The notes beneath the pieces are model-generated. The model worked only from the letters and a program-made list of their open reading frames with translations, searched no databases and was not told where the DNA came from. Source: Epiperipatus broadwayi (taxonomy: Eukaryota > Onychophora > Udeonychophora > Euonychophora > Peripatidae). Taken from it: a stretch of 64,000 nucleotides of DNA. Location of the stretch: positions 1-64,000 of the forward strand of contig JAQFVV010012424.1 in the NCBI GenBank assembly GCA_028023455.1, written 5' to 3'. Below, one piece after another: positions 34,651-45,389 of this stretch. The translations under genes and the position numbers were made by a program. The stretch's first letter is position 1. Every line of letters begins with the position of its first letter.

Positions 34651-35253
34651 AGCAGGAAAGAAAACATAAACAACTATATTAAAGATCTATTAGCAGCAGG
34701 GTTCAAATTCAAAGCTATCAAAAATAAAATCATAAAATTTAATAATACAATAAACAATAATGTACCTCGCACCAATCTACCTAGAATAACAATCCCCTAC
34801 ATTCCTAAAATATCTAACAAACTAATGAAAGCATTAAATGATAAATTTAACATAGCAATTAGAACTCCACCTAATTCTAATAGATTGCTTAACAACTCTA
34901 AAGACCACATTGATCGATCGTTCACCCCACATGTGGTGTACTCTATTGCCTGCTCTCAGGCCGGATGCCACACTATATATTATGGTGAAATGGAAGCTAC
35001 AATCAATACTAGACTGGCTCAACATATTTACACATTTAACAGAACTCAGAAAAACAGCAACACATCCTCTGTATTTTTGGAGCATGCTAAACAATCTGGA
35101 CACAACTTCACACCTGCCAATCCCATAATATTGTGCTCAGAATCAAATGATCACAAAAGAAAAATAAAGGAGGCATTTTACATCAATGGAAACATCCATG
35201 CCATTAATAGGAAAGACCCTTGCTTCGAGATCTCGAAGAAATGGGCTACATAA
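34651..35253 (+). pseudogene. Penelope-like element, C-terminal RT tail plus GIY-YIG endonuclease
   Basis: Open for about 200 codons from 34651 (no stop upstream to there; first ATG 34825) to TAA 35253. The first part (NNYIKDLLAAGF, then ITIPYIPKISNKL) matches the linker after the reverse transcriptase in Penelope-like elements. Numbered from ATG 34825, the rest is a GIY-YIG endonuclease. VVYSIAC (37-43) replaces GIY-x-I-x-C, IYYGEMEATINTRLAQH (51-67) carries the YIG-like motif and conserved Arg, SVFLEHAKQSGH (82-93) follows, and a Glu lies in IKEAFYINGN. The endonuclease nicks DNA to prime reverse transcription. The whole RT is missing (5' truncation). Family knowledge plus motif reading; no search run. 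Confidence 0.82.
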
Positions 35254-35745
35254 TACTAGCTTATTTGAATATTTCTATTTGCATATATTTTATTACACAT
35301 TTTATGAAGGCTATGAATATGAGGCATGGATCCTCGAAAACGTTAAGCCGATAAACTTTAATACTAATTTATATCTTCTCTAATTAACAATTATATATTT
35401 TAGATAAATTAAATAATAGAGTTTAAAGATTAAAGTTTTAAAATTATAATAAAATTGATTTAGAATAATTTAATAATAAAATACTATAAATAAGAAAATA
35501 AAATTAGTTAAGAATAGAATAATAAAATGGAAAATGATTATTTACAATGGTCAGGCTAAGATGTATGTTTTTGATTAATTTCAAACGCTAATGAAGTAAA
35601 GCCGCAACTATTTCAATAATTGTATGATTATTTATTTGGATATTGTAGCTCTGATAATGACTGCAGGACAGTCAAAACTGTAAGAATAAAGTTTTGGTGT
35701 AAAAAATAGTATTGTTAAGTGTATAAGAAGATTGGAAATGGTATG
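35254..35745 (+). mobile_element. Penelope-like 3' terminal repeat
   Basis: The 3' region downstream of the ORF contains CGAAAACGTTAAGCCGATAA and the A/T-rich block shared with the inverted copies at 33740-34575. It ends near CTGCAGGACAGTCAAAACTG and AGTGTATAAGAAGATTGG. The element end is probably near 35740. Confidence 0.6.
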
Positions 35746-36080
35746 TGTAAGATCAAAATTTGTTAGATGGACACATATAATAGCATTGGCACAGTCAATA
35801 AGGAACAAAAGTAAATATATATAATGTAGCACTGGTAATGGACAGTAGCACTGACCCAGTTAATAGTGTCATTTGAGTTTGTTCACAGTAGTAGTAATTG
35901 CTAGCCAGGTGTGTCATTGCAAAGTAATTCATCAGGTTTGAAATAAGTAATGCAATAGGAATAGCAACTATACACAGGGCATGTAGAAAGATACTTACTA
36001 ATAAACAATTTAATCAACAGGTTAAAGTTGGCATTAGTTATGTAGCTGATAGGCTAGGGAATGATATAAGTGTCAAATAA
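35746..36080. other. Non-coding, probably 5' part of the decayed Gypsy
   Basis: No motif could be read. Given the gag remnant that follows, this may be its degraded leader. Confidence 0.3.
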
Positions 36081-36089
36081 ATGTCAAAT

Positions 36090-36660
36090 TGCTATGTGAG
36101 CCTAAAACCCCATAAGAGGAACTATGCAAAGAACTAGTAGAGAATTTAAATAACTATTTGAAACCAGTAAAACATGATATGTCTGCATTTCAGAAATAGA
36201 CTCTAGGCAGTAACTGAAAAGATGTAGAGCTGTGATATGGAACTGTGTAAGTTGGCCAAAGAATGCAAGTACAGGACAGCAATAGAAAAAATGCTACTGA
36301 ATTGAATGATGGGAAATTCAGCAGCTGATGAGAAAACAGTTATCTTTATGGCAAAGTGTGCAGATAATGAAGATATTGTGAAACAATCTTGTGATTTTAA
36401 TTTAGCCACAGAATGTGTAAAGCCACAAAAATTAGAGAATAAGTTGTAGTCAGAGAAACTGAAGGTGAAACAAGGTATGATAAACAGTGAAATATGTTCC
36501 TGCAGTGGAATAATAAGACATAAAAAACCCATTACAAATACAATAATGACCATTGCCATACATGCAACACTATGGACTATCTGTGCTGAAAAAAAATATT
36601 TGAAGTCCAATTGGCATTTTAGGAGAGGAAAGTTGAGAAGAAATATGAACATAAAGAAAC
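36090..36660 (+). pseudogene. Gypsy gag remnant
   Basis: Across several frames one can read L-x-N-Y-L-K-P, then AFQK, then NCVSWPKNA / LCKLAKECKYRTAIEKML, the capsid helix with the Leu..Cys.Tyr pattern typical of Gypsy Gag. A Cys-rich stretch near 36497-36590 may be the ruined zinc knuckle. Multiple stops. The long minus-strand frame at 36203-36817 is a shadow of this. Confidence 0.5.
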
Positions 36661-36839
36661 ATATCTGAATAGCAAAAGATATAATGGAAATTGATGGTGG
36701 ATCAGGTATGTCACTTAAGTCAGAAAGAGATTGAGAAAGAGGTGGTAAAGAGGACAAAAAGAAAATAAAAATTGTAAAAACTGATTTAACAGTAAGACAT
36801 GAGAATGAAAACTCCATAGATTTGTTGGAATAGTAAAAG

Positions 36840-37200
36840 TCACAGTGTTAGTAAATTATTGTAGAAACGTTCTAATGCTACATATTGTTAGCAAAGAGAT
36901 GAATCTTATATTAGGCAGAAATTGGTTCAGTCTGCTGGAAATTAACATAAAGGTCATTAAACAGGTCATACAAATGTTGGATATTAGAAAATAATTCTCA
37001 GAATTGTTTAAGATAAAAACAGCAGAATTATTGACATAACCAGTAGAAATCAAATTAACAAAGGATGTGTGTCTGGTGATGTATAAACCAAATGAGTCTT
37101 TTTCACACATGTATCCACATCCATAAAGTCTTAGTATCATTTCAGAAAGCATCACACTTTGCAACTTCATCAAATATCAATTACCTCAAGAACAAATGAG
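36840..37200 (+). pseudogene. Gypsy protease end and RT start, remnant
   Basis: NLILGRNWF (about 36903-36930) corresponds to the ILGxDWL motif at the end of the retropepsin domain. Downstream ELFKIKTAELL..PVEIKLTKD resembles the spacer and first strand before the RT fingers. Stops interrupt both. Confidence 0.5.
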
Positions 37201-37275
37201 CTGTTGACAGTCAACATTTATGTAGGGCTGTTCAAATGTAATAGACTTCCGTAAAAAATAACAATTGCTCTAAAT

Positions 37276-37777
37276 TAGGGTAACCAGACTAGTTCGATCA
37301 AAAATCGGGACATAACCAATCATTTTTATGACACTGTGCCTTTAAATAAAACTTCATTCCTGTGTACATTCGTTAGTTTTATCACTATAGAGAACTAGTA
37401 AAACTACACTGTCAATCAAAGCAGATGCATGTGCAGTTCAAATTTTAGCCTACCAAAATCCAACTGCACATGCTCCAGTGAGTTTGGATGCGAGGACATG
37501 TTTAGCTTGAGAACCTGGCTATTTAATGTAATAGCGATCTCTATTTTAGTGATGGAATTTGTCTGAAGTTTTTATAATATTACTATAGAGACTGAAGTGG
37601 ACAGAAAGGGCCAAAAAATTATCATTTTTGCAATGAATTATTATGTAAGACAAATAATAATTATGAGTATTTGAAAATTGGGATATACAATGGTCCCAAA
37701 AAGACATTTGGGAACCCTGGGACATTTAATCAAAAATAGGGTCAAATTCTGAAAAATCGGGACATCTGGTCACCCTA
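37276..37777. mobile_element. hAT-like MITE, 502 bp, nested in the decayed Gypsy
   Basis: Ends TAGGGTAACCAGACTAG and (complement of the right end) TAGGGTGACCAGATGTCCCG form terminal inverted repeats. ATCGGGACAT occurs near both ends. Flanks CTCTAAAT (37268-37275) and TTCCAAAT (37778-37785) are an 8-bp target duplication with two C/T differences. No coding capacity. Confidence 0.75.
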
Positions 37778-37789
37778 TTCCAAATATAT

Positions 37790-38165
37790 GTCAAGCAAGA
37801 ATTGATAGATTATTACATGGAATCCAGAGCATTATTCCTTATTTGGATGTTAATTTGATAATAGTCAAAACCAAAGCTGAAATAAAAAATAAATAAGTAT
37901 ATAAATATTTGCCAAGAATAGAAGCACATCTGAATGAAGAAAAATGTACATAGTATTCAATCAGGATCAAATTTCTAGGCCATGTAATAAATCAAAGATA
38001 TATTCAAACCCAGAATATATTAGTGCCATGAGAAATGCAACTTGGGTCTAAAAATATTAAAAAATTACTGGCTTTCTTGGGATTGTTAATTGTTTTGGCC
38101 ATTATTGAAAGGGAAAAATTATGTAGCTACTCCATTATATAAACTGTTAAAAAAATTAGGATTTA
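37790..38165 (+). pseudogene. Gypsy RT thumb/connection, remnant
   Basis: Readable pieces: RIDRLLHGI, IPYLDVNLII (where Y-x-D-D is ruined), EAHLNEEKC, IKFLGHVINQ and IKKLLAFLGLL, then LLKKLGFKR. This is the canonical order from the YxDD motif through the thumb to the start of RNase H in Gypsy Pol. Confidence 0.7.
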
Positions 38166-38189
38166 AGAGATTAGGATAGTGATTGACAT

Positions 38190-38560
38190 TAAGTAACCTG
38201 CTTGTACACTATTGTGATGATTAAGAAATTGTATAATTATGGATACATCTGAATGTAGATTTAGAATGGTCTATCACATAAAGTGTACGGAGGAGAATGC
38301 ACATTAGTGTATAAATCTTGAGTCAAGGTCAAGAAAGCTCTAGATAATGTCTTATTTCATCAATATTTGTACTCGTGAAAATTAAAATTTTTTTATGGAC
38401 CACGGACCTTTATTAGGAATTTTAGACAATCCAAAACAGACACTAGATCATTCAAGCAAGATAATAATCCAATGAAAGAATGTGTCTCATCATATGATTT
38501 TGAGCTGATATATAAACCTAAAAAAGATCAGCCAAGTAAATGATTTTTAAGAATACTTAA
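38190..38560 (+). pseudogene. Gypsy RNase H, remnant
   Basis: LVHYC, ITMDTSEC (first catalytic Asp region), FMDHGPLLGIL (the DHKPL motif with His-Gly) and SSYDFELIYKPKKDQPSK (end of the domain) are present with stops between them. Confidence 0.7.
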
Positions 38561-38789
38561 AAACTGAATAACTAGTGAACTGATTACTCTATATTTTTAA
38601 TGAATGCAGGACGTGTTAAATATCAGATGAAATGGACAAGAAAAGATACTGGACATCAATGATTTAAAAAATTGATCCAAAGAAAATGGCACTCTTGCCA
38701 ATTTAACTATATATTACCACATTATGGAAAAATGAGAAACAACTTATTGATGTGTAATGGGTGCATTTTAATGACCATTTGTGTACTGG

Positions 38790-38890
38790 ATATTTCTGAA
38801 AGGATAGAGACAAGTGATTGAGCTGTTACATGAAGGACATCTTGGAATTGTGAGAACTAAGACATTGATAAGATCATAGGTATGATAGTT
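38790..38890 (+). pseudogene. Gypsy integrase HHCC finger, remnant
   Basis: VIELLHEGHLGIVRTKTLIRS corresponds to the two-His half of the integrase zinc finger. The two Cys and the catalytic core are absent because the element ends at about 38959. Confidence 0.7.
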
Positions 38891-38959
38891 AGGTAATAAC
38901 TGCTTTAATGTGCAAAAACAATGACTACAATTCATCTAAAAGTTTTAGAATCATGGCTA

Positions 38960-40085
38960 TGTAATGGGCATATAGGCCGTTACATTATTTTTTTTTAAAA
39001 ATTGAGACATTGAAAAGTTTGCATTTAAAAACTTCTTTTTTTTTAAGACATAAAAATTGAAAATTAATTCTATCTTAAACTCATATATATATATAAAATC
39101 ACACAGTTGAAAAAAATTATTAAAATAAAACTTTATTAAAAAGAGAATAAGTATTTTAAAAGCAAAAACTTAAAAAGATTTAGAGATAAAAATATATCTT
39201 TAAGTGTGCAAAATAATTTAATTAATTCTATTATATAAAATGGAAATGATTAATTTTAATTAGTAAAAGTAAACTAGCCCTTGGAAATTTCAAAATGCAT
39301 AAACAAAGGTCAGATAGGAGAGGAAAAACAATAGGAACAGAATGGCCAATGAAAAAAATCCATCGGAGAACCGGACCTCAACGAAAAGACCATCACCATC
39401 TATGATGTAATGCCCATTGGATCTGAAAGTTTATATATAAAAGAAAAAGTTTGGGAATAAATTTTTAGTGAGTGAAGAAAATTTAAGAGAAGACAAAGAT
39501 GTGTTAAGTCAGAGAGTTGGAGGTGAAGGGATTGAAAGACACCCTTTCAATTCCTTCAGTCATTATAAAAAAAAAATGAAACATCGCTTTTCCTATATTG
39601 AGGACCACAGGATCATCAGGGGATTTAATGCTGGATTCCAAATGGCAAGCAACTGTAAAGGATGAACTTGTCTAAAACAGTAAGAACTATATAACTAATG
39701 AACATTTCTAAAACTGTAAGAACTTTATAAATCTAATGAATATTAATTAATTTGAAAACAATAAGAACTCTAAAATATAAACTTTCCCAGTATTTAAATG
39801 GTAGCAATAGAATCCTATCTGAACAACATAAATTAATATTAATAGTGTTATTTGATGTATTTTTATTTTTATTTAAAATCATTTCCATTTATTTATTTTT
39901 TTTGTTCTTTTAAGTTTTATGATTTTTGTTTTTCGTTAAACTAAACTTAAGTCGGGCGTGAATGGCTGCATAGATTCACAAAGTTATGTTGTTTAAGGGA
40001 GAGTAATCTTAGGTTATTTGTTTCATAGTTAAAGGGTCAGTGGATTGGATATATTGGTGTAATTAGTAGATGTAGTATGAGGTTC
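38960..40085 (+). mobile_element. Possible Gypsy LTR following the decayed element
   Basis: Starts TGTAATGGGCATATAGGCCG, the same TGTAATG start as two other LTRs in the window. About 475 bp in it carries a TATATATAAAAG promoter-like box (39430-39442). The right border is uncertain, and no second copy of this LTR was found here. Confidence 0.4.
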
Positions 40086-40840
40086 GCCACATGCAGGATC
40101 GCATATTATGCCACACACACCCTGTTTGCCTATGGAATGGGATCGTAATTCGGCAAAAGGACCGCAATCCCTTCCTATGGAGTTTTCTTTTTTTTTATTG
40201 TTCTTCTTGCCAGACAGATGTGACATTCCTGTACTGGACAAGAAACAATATCTTCTTAACCATGCTGTTCAGATGTGCATTCCTGATGGTGTTGTATTTG
40301 TGCTGTTGTATTCATCCTGCATTGTATGCATCGATATATCAGATGGATTGACGTTGATTTGGCTGCGAACTTTTGGCCTAATGATAAATCAGGGATAAAA
40401 TATTTTTATTTTCAAATGCAATCTATATAGTTTATTCATACTCGACACTTAAATAAACTATTAAATTCATCTGTGTGAACTCCAAAATAAAGGTTAAAAA
40501 TGTAGTTAAATGCCAAAGTAAACATACTAAAATAATAATGCTAAATTTTATATATATATGTGCATAAATAAATGTTTGTGTGTTAATTACTGGCAGTGGC
40601 TTATTTTATATTTTTAATATTGAAATATTCTTAAATAAGAATTTATAAAATATAAATTTCTGCTGTTCCACTGAGCTAGTGACATTGGGCTAATGGTCGG
40701 AATCAACCGATATAAAAATAAAATTTTTTTTTAACTTACGTATCTGCCTACTATATAAATTGTTAAAAATATTAGAATAGTGTACATACAAATGTAAAAA
40801 TAATAATTTAATATTTTAATACAAATATACTTTATATACT
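40086..40840. other. Non-coding with a GC-richer island
   Basis: 40090-40400 is less AT-rich and has overlapping ORFs of 70-96 codons on both strands. None shows a known motif and they exclude one another. An isolated A-box-like TAGCTCAGTGG on the minus strand near 40680 has no B-box at the correct side. Confidence 0.35.
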
Positions 40841-40844
40841 TGGA

Positions 40845-40975
40845 GTTTATATGTAATTATAGGGGATTTGAACACAGACTTTCAAGCTCCCTTCAGATAT
40901 CCACTCTATATCATATAACTGAAACACATGACTGCACACATGTAAAAAAGATAAATGATCTCTAATATATATATT
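40845..40975. repeat. Partial copy of the 60-kb repeat family (half hairpin)
   Basis: TAATTATAGGGGATTTGAAC, CAGACTTTCAAGCTCCCTTC and CATAACTGAAACACATGAC match the left arm of the hairpin at 60088-60299. Only one arm is present. Confidence 0.65.
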
Positions 40976-41155
40976 GTACCGGTCAAAAAGAAGCCAACAC
41001 ATCAACAAACCCAAACTCAAAGTCGGATTCAAACTCAGGTGGTTCAAACTGAATTCAAACCCAACTCACGAGCTCAGATCAAATCAATGGATGACATATA
41101 TCGATGGTACATGACTATGCGCCAAGGAACTAGCTCAACGGATGATGATGATTAA
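40976..41155 (+). CDS. Terminal-exon-like ORF, unidentified
   Basis: About 60 codons open from 40976 to TAA 41155 with a balanced, coding-like composition. They include VKKKPTHQQTQTQ, a polar Gln/Thr/Ser region, SMDDIYRWYMTMRQG and an acidic C-terminus TDDDD. An AATAAA-type signal follows about 20 bp downstream (near 41176). It could be the last exon of a host gene or the end of a TE ORF. No AG acceptor with a pyrimidine tract is obvious immediately upstream. I do not recognise the family and give it as a candidate only. Confidence 0.25.
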   Translation, partial: VPVKKKPTHQQTQTQSRIQTQVVQTEFKPNSRAQIKSMDDIYRWYMTMRQGTSSTDDDD

Positions 41156-43429
41156 TGAGACTCCTGATCTAACTCTAATAAAGTATAATAAAATAATTAA
41201 CAATCTTTATAAGTCAACTCATATATATATGTTCGTTCAATACAGACAGTGACATTAATATTAAAATAATTTGAATAAGAAAGAAAGTTTAAAAAAACCC
41301 AAATGTGTTAATAAAATATTTAATAATAATTATAATTTTGTTCAACTTTTAGATTGTGATTATATAGATTACCTCTATCTTTAAACAGAATTTATATTTA
41401 CAACAAGAATGCAGCCTTATTATTGCCAATACTATTACCAATATTATATGATAAATATATGTCTATCCCCCGACAAGAAAATAAAGGTAGATAAAGGTAT
41501 TTGCTATAACTGAAATTATTATTCTGATTCTAAAGGAAAGAATGTGAGATTTATTTTCACATTCCAAATCAATTCACAAAGAACAAGATCTATTTAGGGC
41601 ATAACTTTAATATTTAATAAAAAACTCATTTAATTATAAATAAATATTAATTTGTTCGACTTTAATAAAATCAATTCATCACGATTTACGACATGAGCGT
41701 TTCTGGAACTGAGAAATAAACGTACTGACACTTATGAGCTATAAGAATAAATGTGAAAAATAATGCTTGTCTATGATTTGAGAAAATAGCAGCGCTTGTA
41801 TTTGACAAGTCTTCAATGCCCTATATGAAGGATCCATAGAACACGGGAAAACCGGTGTCCTCACCTTGGTGTTCCAAATATAAACGACAAGGGAGGAAGT
41901 CTTTCTTCCTAGATAATTAAACTAATAGAAATATCACTGAGGACAAGCCTATGAAACAGGACTCGCCACAACTTTGGAAATAGATTGGTAATCATCGTTT
42001 TAAATAATAAAACCCAATTTATATAAATACGATGACCATCGTTAAATTAAAGCAAACTGCTTTAATCAAAAAGTATTACAATTAGAAATTATATTAATTA
42101 TGCTCTAAATCCCTGCCCTTCCTGAATATTACTAGAAAGATAAAATTTGAATTAGAATATTTCATTTAACTCCTTTTCGATCTTTTCTAACAATATAATG
42201 GAAAAACAACTAAACTCAGTAAAGGCACATAGGTTATAAATTGAGCAATAATTTGTTGTTATTAGCCATTAATAAAATACAAAAATTGTATAAACATCAC
42301 TCAAATAAAGGATCAAAATGTTTGGGGGAAAGAAATTTAATATTTTAAAAGCAATGCACGAAGGATATACGGTTGAGTATATTGGCATAATAAAAATAAA
42401 CAACATAATAAACACACAATAAATATATATAATACATAAAGAACCACCATCGTAAGAAAAGAGAAAGTAAATATAAATTTAAAGACTAGAGATAAGAGAG
42501 AATACTACATAATTTAAAATAACATAACAAAAGACAATTTTACAGTAGATAGCTTAAAGATTTTAACTTAAGTCGAACCAGTTCAAAAGGAAAGATATAC
42601 CATTTCTTCATGGTTGACTTCTCTTCCACAGCCCTTGGATGAAACATAGCGCCATTTTGAAAATTAGGAATAGCATTTTGATAGATTTCTCAAGGTTTCG
42701 CGCTTACGATTGGATGATTTTTATATTGCAGCCACTTGAAGATTTCAGGGGCTTAAGGAACCGTAGTCAGACTCTTGGTAAGCCCCCCCACCTGGTGAAA
42801 CCTATTTACTTCTAATTTACTGGGCACTTCTCTAAGAAATATAAGCTTCTCTTCATGATGAAAAAGCTCCTTGGAAACTTCCGCCTTTATACTGATCTCT
42901 GGGCCTTTAGGCTAAATCAATCTTACAAAATTTACTGTTGTTGTCAGAACATCCTTTGATAAGGCTTTCAAACTCATTACTTGATCATTTTCTAATTAGA
43001 AATGAATTTTTAATATCAGAAAATATTTTAATTAGGACCGCCTAACTTTTAAAGACTTATCTATTTCTAATTAATAAAACTAACCTGTTTTGAAGAGAAA
43101 ATCGAAAGCTTATCGAAAGAATGGCTATTAATCACTAAAATTAACATATTATTTAAAAGTAAAATAAACATCCCCCAATGAAACTTTCGAACAATTATAT
43201 ATATTAAACATTTAAAATATATACGCACAACCACGCAGTTATAAATATAAAATTCATGAAAATTCTAACAGATTATTAATAGAAATGATAGTTTAAACTC
43301 AAAGAATTAATTTAACACACTTTAAAAGTTTCTTTAAGGAAACAGCGTGGACGAAAAAGCCATGCACGAAATCAAAGTAGTACAAGGGTTGAGTCACGGA
43401 AGACAGAGACAACTAGACCACCAATATAC
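41156..43429. other. 2.3 kb without recognised genes
   Basis: AT-rich, with patches of ordinary complexity (about 41690-42000 and 42600-42920). No ORF of note, no TE motifs and no paralogue in the window. It could be host intergenic DNA, or an LTR whose partner lies outside. Confidence 0.4.
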
Positions 43430-43834
43430 TGTACCATTTATTTATATATAAAGTACAAATTACTTTTTAATATTAGGTATTATAAAAGAAGGAAAGGAGA
43501 GCGAACACGATCTTTATTTTTTTTTGTAACATGGTTTTAAAAAAAAAAAACGTACAGTGAAAGTTTAATTTTTCTTTTTTTTTTTAGAAATAAGTTAACT
43601 AAAATAAATTCAATGTTGGAAAGTGCATATTGAATCATTGATTCAAATAGTGAAAGGAAATTTCAAAAGGTGAAAGATTGCTATCGGAAACAACTTTCTG
43701 ATAGTAATTAAAAATGGCAGAAATTCTTAACGGAAAAACAGACTTTGTAATAAGAAAAGGAGAATAATGTAGAAGTTTATAAAGTAGAACAAAAAAAAAA
43801 GAACGTGCGCAGAGCTTCTAAAAAGAATCTAGGA

Positions 43835-43847
43835 GTATAAAAGGAGC
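43835..43847 (+). promoter_or_regulatory. LTR TATA box
   Basis: GTATAAAAGGAG, also present in the 3' LTR (about 49207) and at the equivalent place in the 6774 LTR. It is the likely polymerase II promoter that starts the R region. Confidence 0.6.
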
Positions 43848-44152
43848 CGACAGATTTGAAAAGGGGTCTTTTTTTTCTCTTATTGTTCCAATAGTGCTGA
43901 GCAATTTGAAGTGCCTCGTATTTTTTTTAATAAAATGTGTCCACTTAGATACGAACTGAAATCGCTCGCCATGAGTGAGTAGAGCTCTATCGTTTGCCGA
44001 CACTTTCTCTCGAAAAAAGTCACCTAGATCGTCATCTGGCTACCTAAATTAGATCGGAGATTCGGAAATAAAACTAAAAGAAAAACACCTACTGCGGACT
44101 ACCCACTAACTGAATTGTACGTCGGGAAGATCGATGACCTACTTAATGTCAA

Positions 44153-44164
44153 CTTACCGGTAAG
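44153..44164 (+). promoter_or_regulatory. Palindrome containing a splice-donor consensus
   Basis: CTTACCGGTAAG is a perfect 12-bp palindrome, and the plus strand continues CGGTAAGTAAAT, a strong donor. It is retained in the 3' LTR (49526-49537). It could be a leader splice donor; no matching acceptor or env was found. Confidence 0.4.
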
Positions 44165-44857
44165 TAAATGGCCATAATTTTTTTACATAAAGCTTTATGA
44201 ATAGTGAGTTGAATGGAAATATTATCCCATAAATTTTTCTTGGATCAGAAGATTTGCGAACTGAGAAATGAACCAAACTGTTACTACGGAAAATAAGACT
44301 AAATAATTATTACTCCAATATTTGAATCAAATTATTGAATTCATATGCACAATCTTTTCCAACATTATAATTTTGTCTTAATCATAAATATTGAATGCTT
44401 GACGAGTTAGAATAAATCTTTATTATTAACTTCACTTTCATTGTACGTGTATAAAATTAATGCTATTCTATTTAAGTTTTACCTTTAGTTATTTAACTTA
44501 GATCGGTATATAAATTATTTTTTTTGATAGATTTAATTTCCGTAATTAAGAAAAAATGGGGATATCTTCTTAACAAGAATGTTAACTCAGATCGTATAAT
44601 TATTACCTTATGGGCTACAATATGTTTGACGCAGTCTCAGTGGGTCTAACGACTCTGGCGCCCTCAAGTAGAAATTAAAAACTGGTTCTGCTCACGATTG
44701 TACTCGGTAATAGTTCTAGGCCGAAGTTGATCAGGAAAAATAGTTGTGTTGAGAATAGAAATACAATTTTCTTTTTTCTTTTGATACAGCTTGATCAACT
44801 CACGCTCAAATATAAATTTGAGGCGTATAGTGGCCTAGTAATACGAAAAAAGATACA

Positions 44858-44878
44858 ATGGCTTGCCCAACTCGAGGC
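44858..44878 (+). other. Likely primer-binding site
   Basis: TGGCTTGCCCAACTCGAGGC starts one or two bases after the LTR. It resembles the primer-binding-like site at 19073. The tRNA is not identified. Confidence 0.55.
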
Positions 44879-45389
44879 TTACGAAAAGAAAAAAAAAAAA
44901 CCACGACCTGAGAAAATTTAAAAACGGCATAAAATTGAGAATTTAATGTCCGTAGCCGGAAAATAAATATGACCACAAATAGTGCGCAAATCTAAAAAGT
45001 TATTGCGTACGATTACAAAAGTTTTTTTTTAGAGTAGGATTTTAAAGAAGGCTATATTGAAAGAAAATAATAGCGTATAAATTATTAAATAATAAATAAA
45101 ACCGATCAAAGGTAAGAAGTGACGATAAAGGTAGAAGGGGACGGGAGATTATAGGGTGACAAAAGAGAGGGGTGTCGGTGAACGAATTTATTAGCAAAAC
45201 AAAATAAAATATTGTATTTATATCGTAACAATTGATAGCGTTAAGATTTTGTTTACGGTAGCAAAAATAAGCAACATGGCCATATATGAAATTGAGAAGT
45301 AATAAAAATATACAAAATATGGCAGAAAGTGCGGAAGAATTAAAAGAGGGCATGGAACCCTTAATAAAAAAAAACTATTATACGAATGC
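44879..45389 (+). other. Leader and residual gag start
   Basis: Contains an ATG near 45319 with about 24 codons (MAESAEELKEGMEPLIKK) before a stop. It is a Glu/Lys-rich start like the coiled-coil Gag N-terminus at 19473. The rest of Gag is not there. Confidence 0.4.

Larger units (their letters stand above)
36080..38959 (+). mobile_element. Decayed Gypsy element (gag to integrase N-terminus)
   Basis: Fragments of a Ty3/Gypsy internal region appear in the correct order on the plus strand: gag, protease, N-terminal RT, RT thumb, RNase H and integrase zinc finger. All are riddled with stops and frameshifts. A hAT-like MITE (37276-37777) sits in the RT part, and the central RT (polymerase motifs) is deleted. 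It is much older than the other two Gypsy elements. Confidence 0.75.
43430..44857 (+). repeat. 5' LTR of the young Gypsy
   Basis: TGTACCATTTATTTATATAT to AAAAAAGATACA. It contains a TATAAAAGGAG promoter box at about 43837 and a CTTACCGGTAAG palindrome (44153-44164). The final bases before the primer-binding site are ATACA. Confidence 0.95.

Noticed and set aside
36203-36817. 204-codon minus-strand ORF with hydrophobic stretches
   Set aside because: Lies exactly opposite a plus-strand Gypsy gag remnant with recognisable capsid motifs; it is a shadow frame.
40086-40400. Overlapping ORFs of 70-96 codons on both strands
   Set aside because: Mutually exclusive, motif-free, and next to a probable LTR edge; no evidence which if any is real.
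40670-40720. TAGCTCAGTGG A-box-like sequence, minus strand
   Set aside because: The only B-box-like string lies on the wrong side, so no tRNA or SINE promoter can be built.
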